Shown here: positions 62,784-64,000 of the stretch, in pieces
Position numbering within the stretch: position 1 is the stretch's first letter
Layout of the letters: each line of letters opens with the position of its first letter
Origin: UBA4417 sp964544545
Lineage (GTDB): Bacteria; Bacteroidota; Bacteroidia; Bacteroidales; UBA4417
Assembly (NCBI GenBank): GCA_964544545.1
Contig: CAZJCG010000012.1
Location: 1 to 64,000, forward strand
DNA: 64,000 nucleotides
Direction of reading: 5' to 3'
Made by a program: the position numbers and the translations under genes
Notes under the pieces: model-generated
Told to the model about the DNA's origin: nothing
Seen by the model: the letters and a program-made list of their open reading frames with translations, nothing else
Databases searched by the model: none

Positions 62784-64000
62784 ATGTCAATAGTTAAGCC
62801 ATTCAGGGGCCTCCGCCCACCGGTTGAACTCGTAAAAAAACTGGCCTCCAGGCCTTACGATGTATTAAATTCAAATGAAGCAAGGATCGAAGCCAAAGGT
62901 AATCCTTACTCCCTGCTCCACGTGACGAAGGCTGAGATCGATCTGCCCGAAGGCATCGACGAACATAGCCAGGAAGTATATAATAAGGTTGTTGAGAACT
63001 TCCGGAACTTCCGTGAACATGGCTGGCTCGTTCAGGATAAGGAGGAAAAGCTGTACATCTATGCGCAAACCATGGATGGACGGACACAGTATGGCATTGT
63101 CGGTTGTACTCATATCGACGACTATTTCAATAACCATATCAAAAAGCATGAACTGACCCGTAAGGATAAGGAAGACGACCGCATGATCCATGTCCGGATT
63201 ACCAATGCCAATGTGGAACCGGTTTTCTTCTCATACCCCGCTCATGCCGGCATCGATGCCATCATTAAAAAGATCACAGATAGCGAAAAACCTGTCTATG
63301 ATTTTGTTGCTGACGATGGTTTCGGCCACCATTTCTGGGTGATCAATGATCCGGAAGTTATCAGCCAGATTGTTAAGATTTTCAAAGAGGAAATTCCTGA
63401 CATTTATGTTGCTGACGGACATCATCGTACGGCTGCCGCAGCACGCGTAGGTCTGGAAAAAAAGGAAAAGAATCCCGCTCATACCGGACAGGAAGAATAT
63501 AACTATTTCATGTCGGTGCTTTTCCCTGATAACCAGCTTAAGATCATCGACTACAACCGCCTTGTAAAAGACCTGAATGGTCTTTCGAATGAACAATTCC
63601 TGGAGAAGCTTTCAGCATCGTTCAATGTTCGCAAGGTAGGCGCCGACATCTACAAACCGTGCTGCCTGCATAATTTCAGCATGTATCTGGATGGAAACTG
63701 GTACTCTCTCACTGCCCGGGAAGGCACCTACAATGATGCTGACCCGATTGGTGTCCTCGACGTTACTATTCTGTCCAGATTAATTCTGGAACCTGTCCTG
63801 AATATCGGTGACCTGCGAACCTCCAAGAGGATTGACTTTGTGGGTGGTATCCGCGGACTTGGTGAGTTGAAGCGCCGTGTTGACAATGGTGAGAACGTGG
63901 CTGCCTTTGCACTCTACCCGGTTTCAATGAAACAACTGATCGATATAGCCAATACCGGCAATATCATGCCTCCCAAAACCACCTGGTTTGAGCCTAAACT
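62784..64000 (+). CDS. DUF1015 family protein (partial at right edge)
   Basis: Starts at ATG 62784 and stays open for 405 codons to the edge; only the last few residues should be missing (MPPKTTWFEPK is reached). Motifs: PFRGLRPP near the start, VADGHHRTAAAARVG in the middle, TSKRIDFVGGIRG and NIMPPKTTWFEPK at the end. DUF1015 genes commonly follow serA in Bacteroidota, and no serB is in the window, so a role in the phosphoserine phosphatase step or other serine-related work is a reasonable but unproven idea. Confidence 0.93.
   Translation, partial: MSIVKPFRGLRPPVELVKKLASRPYDVLNSNEARIEAKGNPYSLLHVTKAEIDLPEGIDEHSQEVYNKVVENFRNFREHGWLVQDKEEKLYIYAQTMDGRTQYGIVGCTHIDDYFNNHIKKHELTRKDKEDDRMIHVRITNANVEPVFFSYPAHAGIDAIIKKITDSEKPVYDFVADDGFGHHFWVINDPEVISQIVKIFKEEIPDIYVADGHHRTAAAARVGLEKKEKNPAHTGQEEYNYFMSVLFPDNQLKIIDYNRLVKDLNGLSNEQFLEKLSASFNVRKVGADIYKPCCLHNFSMYLDGNWYSLTAREGTYNDADPIGVLDVTILSRLILEPVLNIGDLRTSKRIDFVGGIRGLGELKRRVDNGENVAAFALYPVSMKQLIDIANTGNIMPPKTTWFEPK

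Overview
The window reads as a chromosomal segment from a Bacteroidota bacterium, most likely of the Bacteroidales/Marinilabiliales type and probably from a metagenome assembly. Evidence: type IX secretion system (T9SS) sorting domains of type A and type B, a PorP/SprF protein, hyalin (HYR) and SprB repeats, several TAnnTTTG-type -7 promoter boxes, a type III phosphoglycerate dehydrogenase with lysine in the catalytic position, and the conserved serC-serA-DUF1015 block. There are no tRNA or rRNA genes, no CRISPR array and no recognisable transposase. The left edge carries extragenic CTCTGTG repeats. A 100-N scaffold gap lies at 2392-2491 inside a giant repeat gene, and the last gene runs off the right edge.

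Layout. (1) 0.5-20.8 kb, + strand: a cell-surface locus. It holds a giant HYR-repeat protein (about 3,000 aa once the gap is closed), two smaller exported proteins, a 1,726-aa type B T9SS cargo with eleven exact 69-residue modules, its PorP/SprF partner, and an Omp85-like POTRA/barrel protein. The giant protein and both smaller ones have no T9SS sorting domain; all three end in a short P-R-P-(T/V) tail. A non-coding or dubious stretch with a 24/48-bp tandem array and a perfect 15-bp hairpin sits in the middle. (2) 20.8-29.3 kb, - strand: Nudix hydrolase, YdiJ-like FAD/Fe-S dehydrogenase, SRPBCC protein, outer-membrane barrel, DUF1338 dioxygenase, two cupins, dicluster ferredoxin and two Rrf2 regulators. 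DUF1338 plus the YdiJ-like enzyme could convert 2-oxoadipate to D-2-hydroxyglutarate and then 2-oxoglutarate. (3) 29.4-34.4 kb: a lipoprotein and a small membrane protein (+), then (-) isocitrate-dehydrogenase-like, degenerate HD protein and fused LeuC-LeuD/aconitase-like enzyme. (4) 34.6-46.3 kb: housekeeping genes (CCA-type nucleotidyltransferase, PRiA4_ORF3-like protein, miaA, S9 peptidase, GT-C glycosyltransferase, ligA, TPR protein) and a nearly passenger-free T9SS mini-protein. (5) 46.4-57.6 kb: M14 carboxypeptidase, dapA, DUF6913-like, flavin reductase, oligopeptide-binding lipoprotein, M1 aminopeptidase, lon, rpmE. (6) 57.8-64 kb: LuxC-type reductase, a secreted unknown, serC, serA, a four-helix-bundle protein and a partial DUF1015 gene.

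The most interesting part is region 1: a T9SS type B/PorP module linked to PRP-tailed proteins that lack any known sorting signal, which suggests a surface-assembly system not covered by the standard type A/type B description. Region 2 holds a plausible 2-oxoadipate salvage route. Everything here is read from sequence and memory of protein families; no database search was run.
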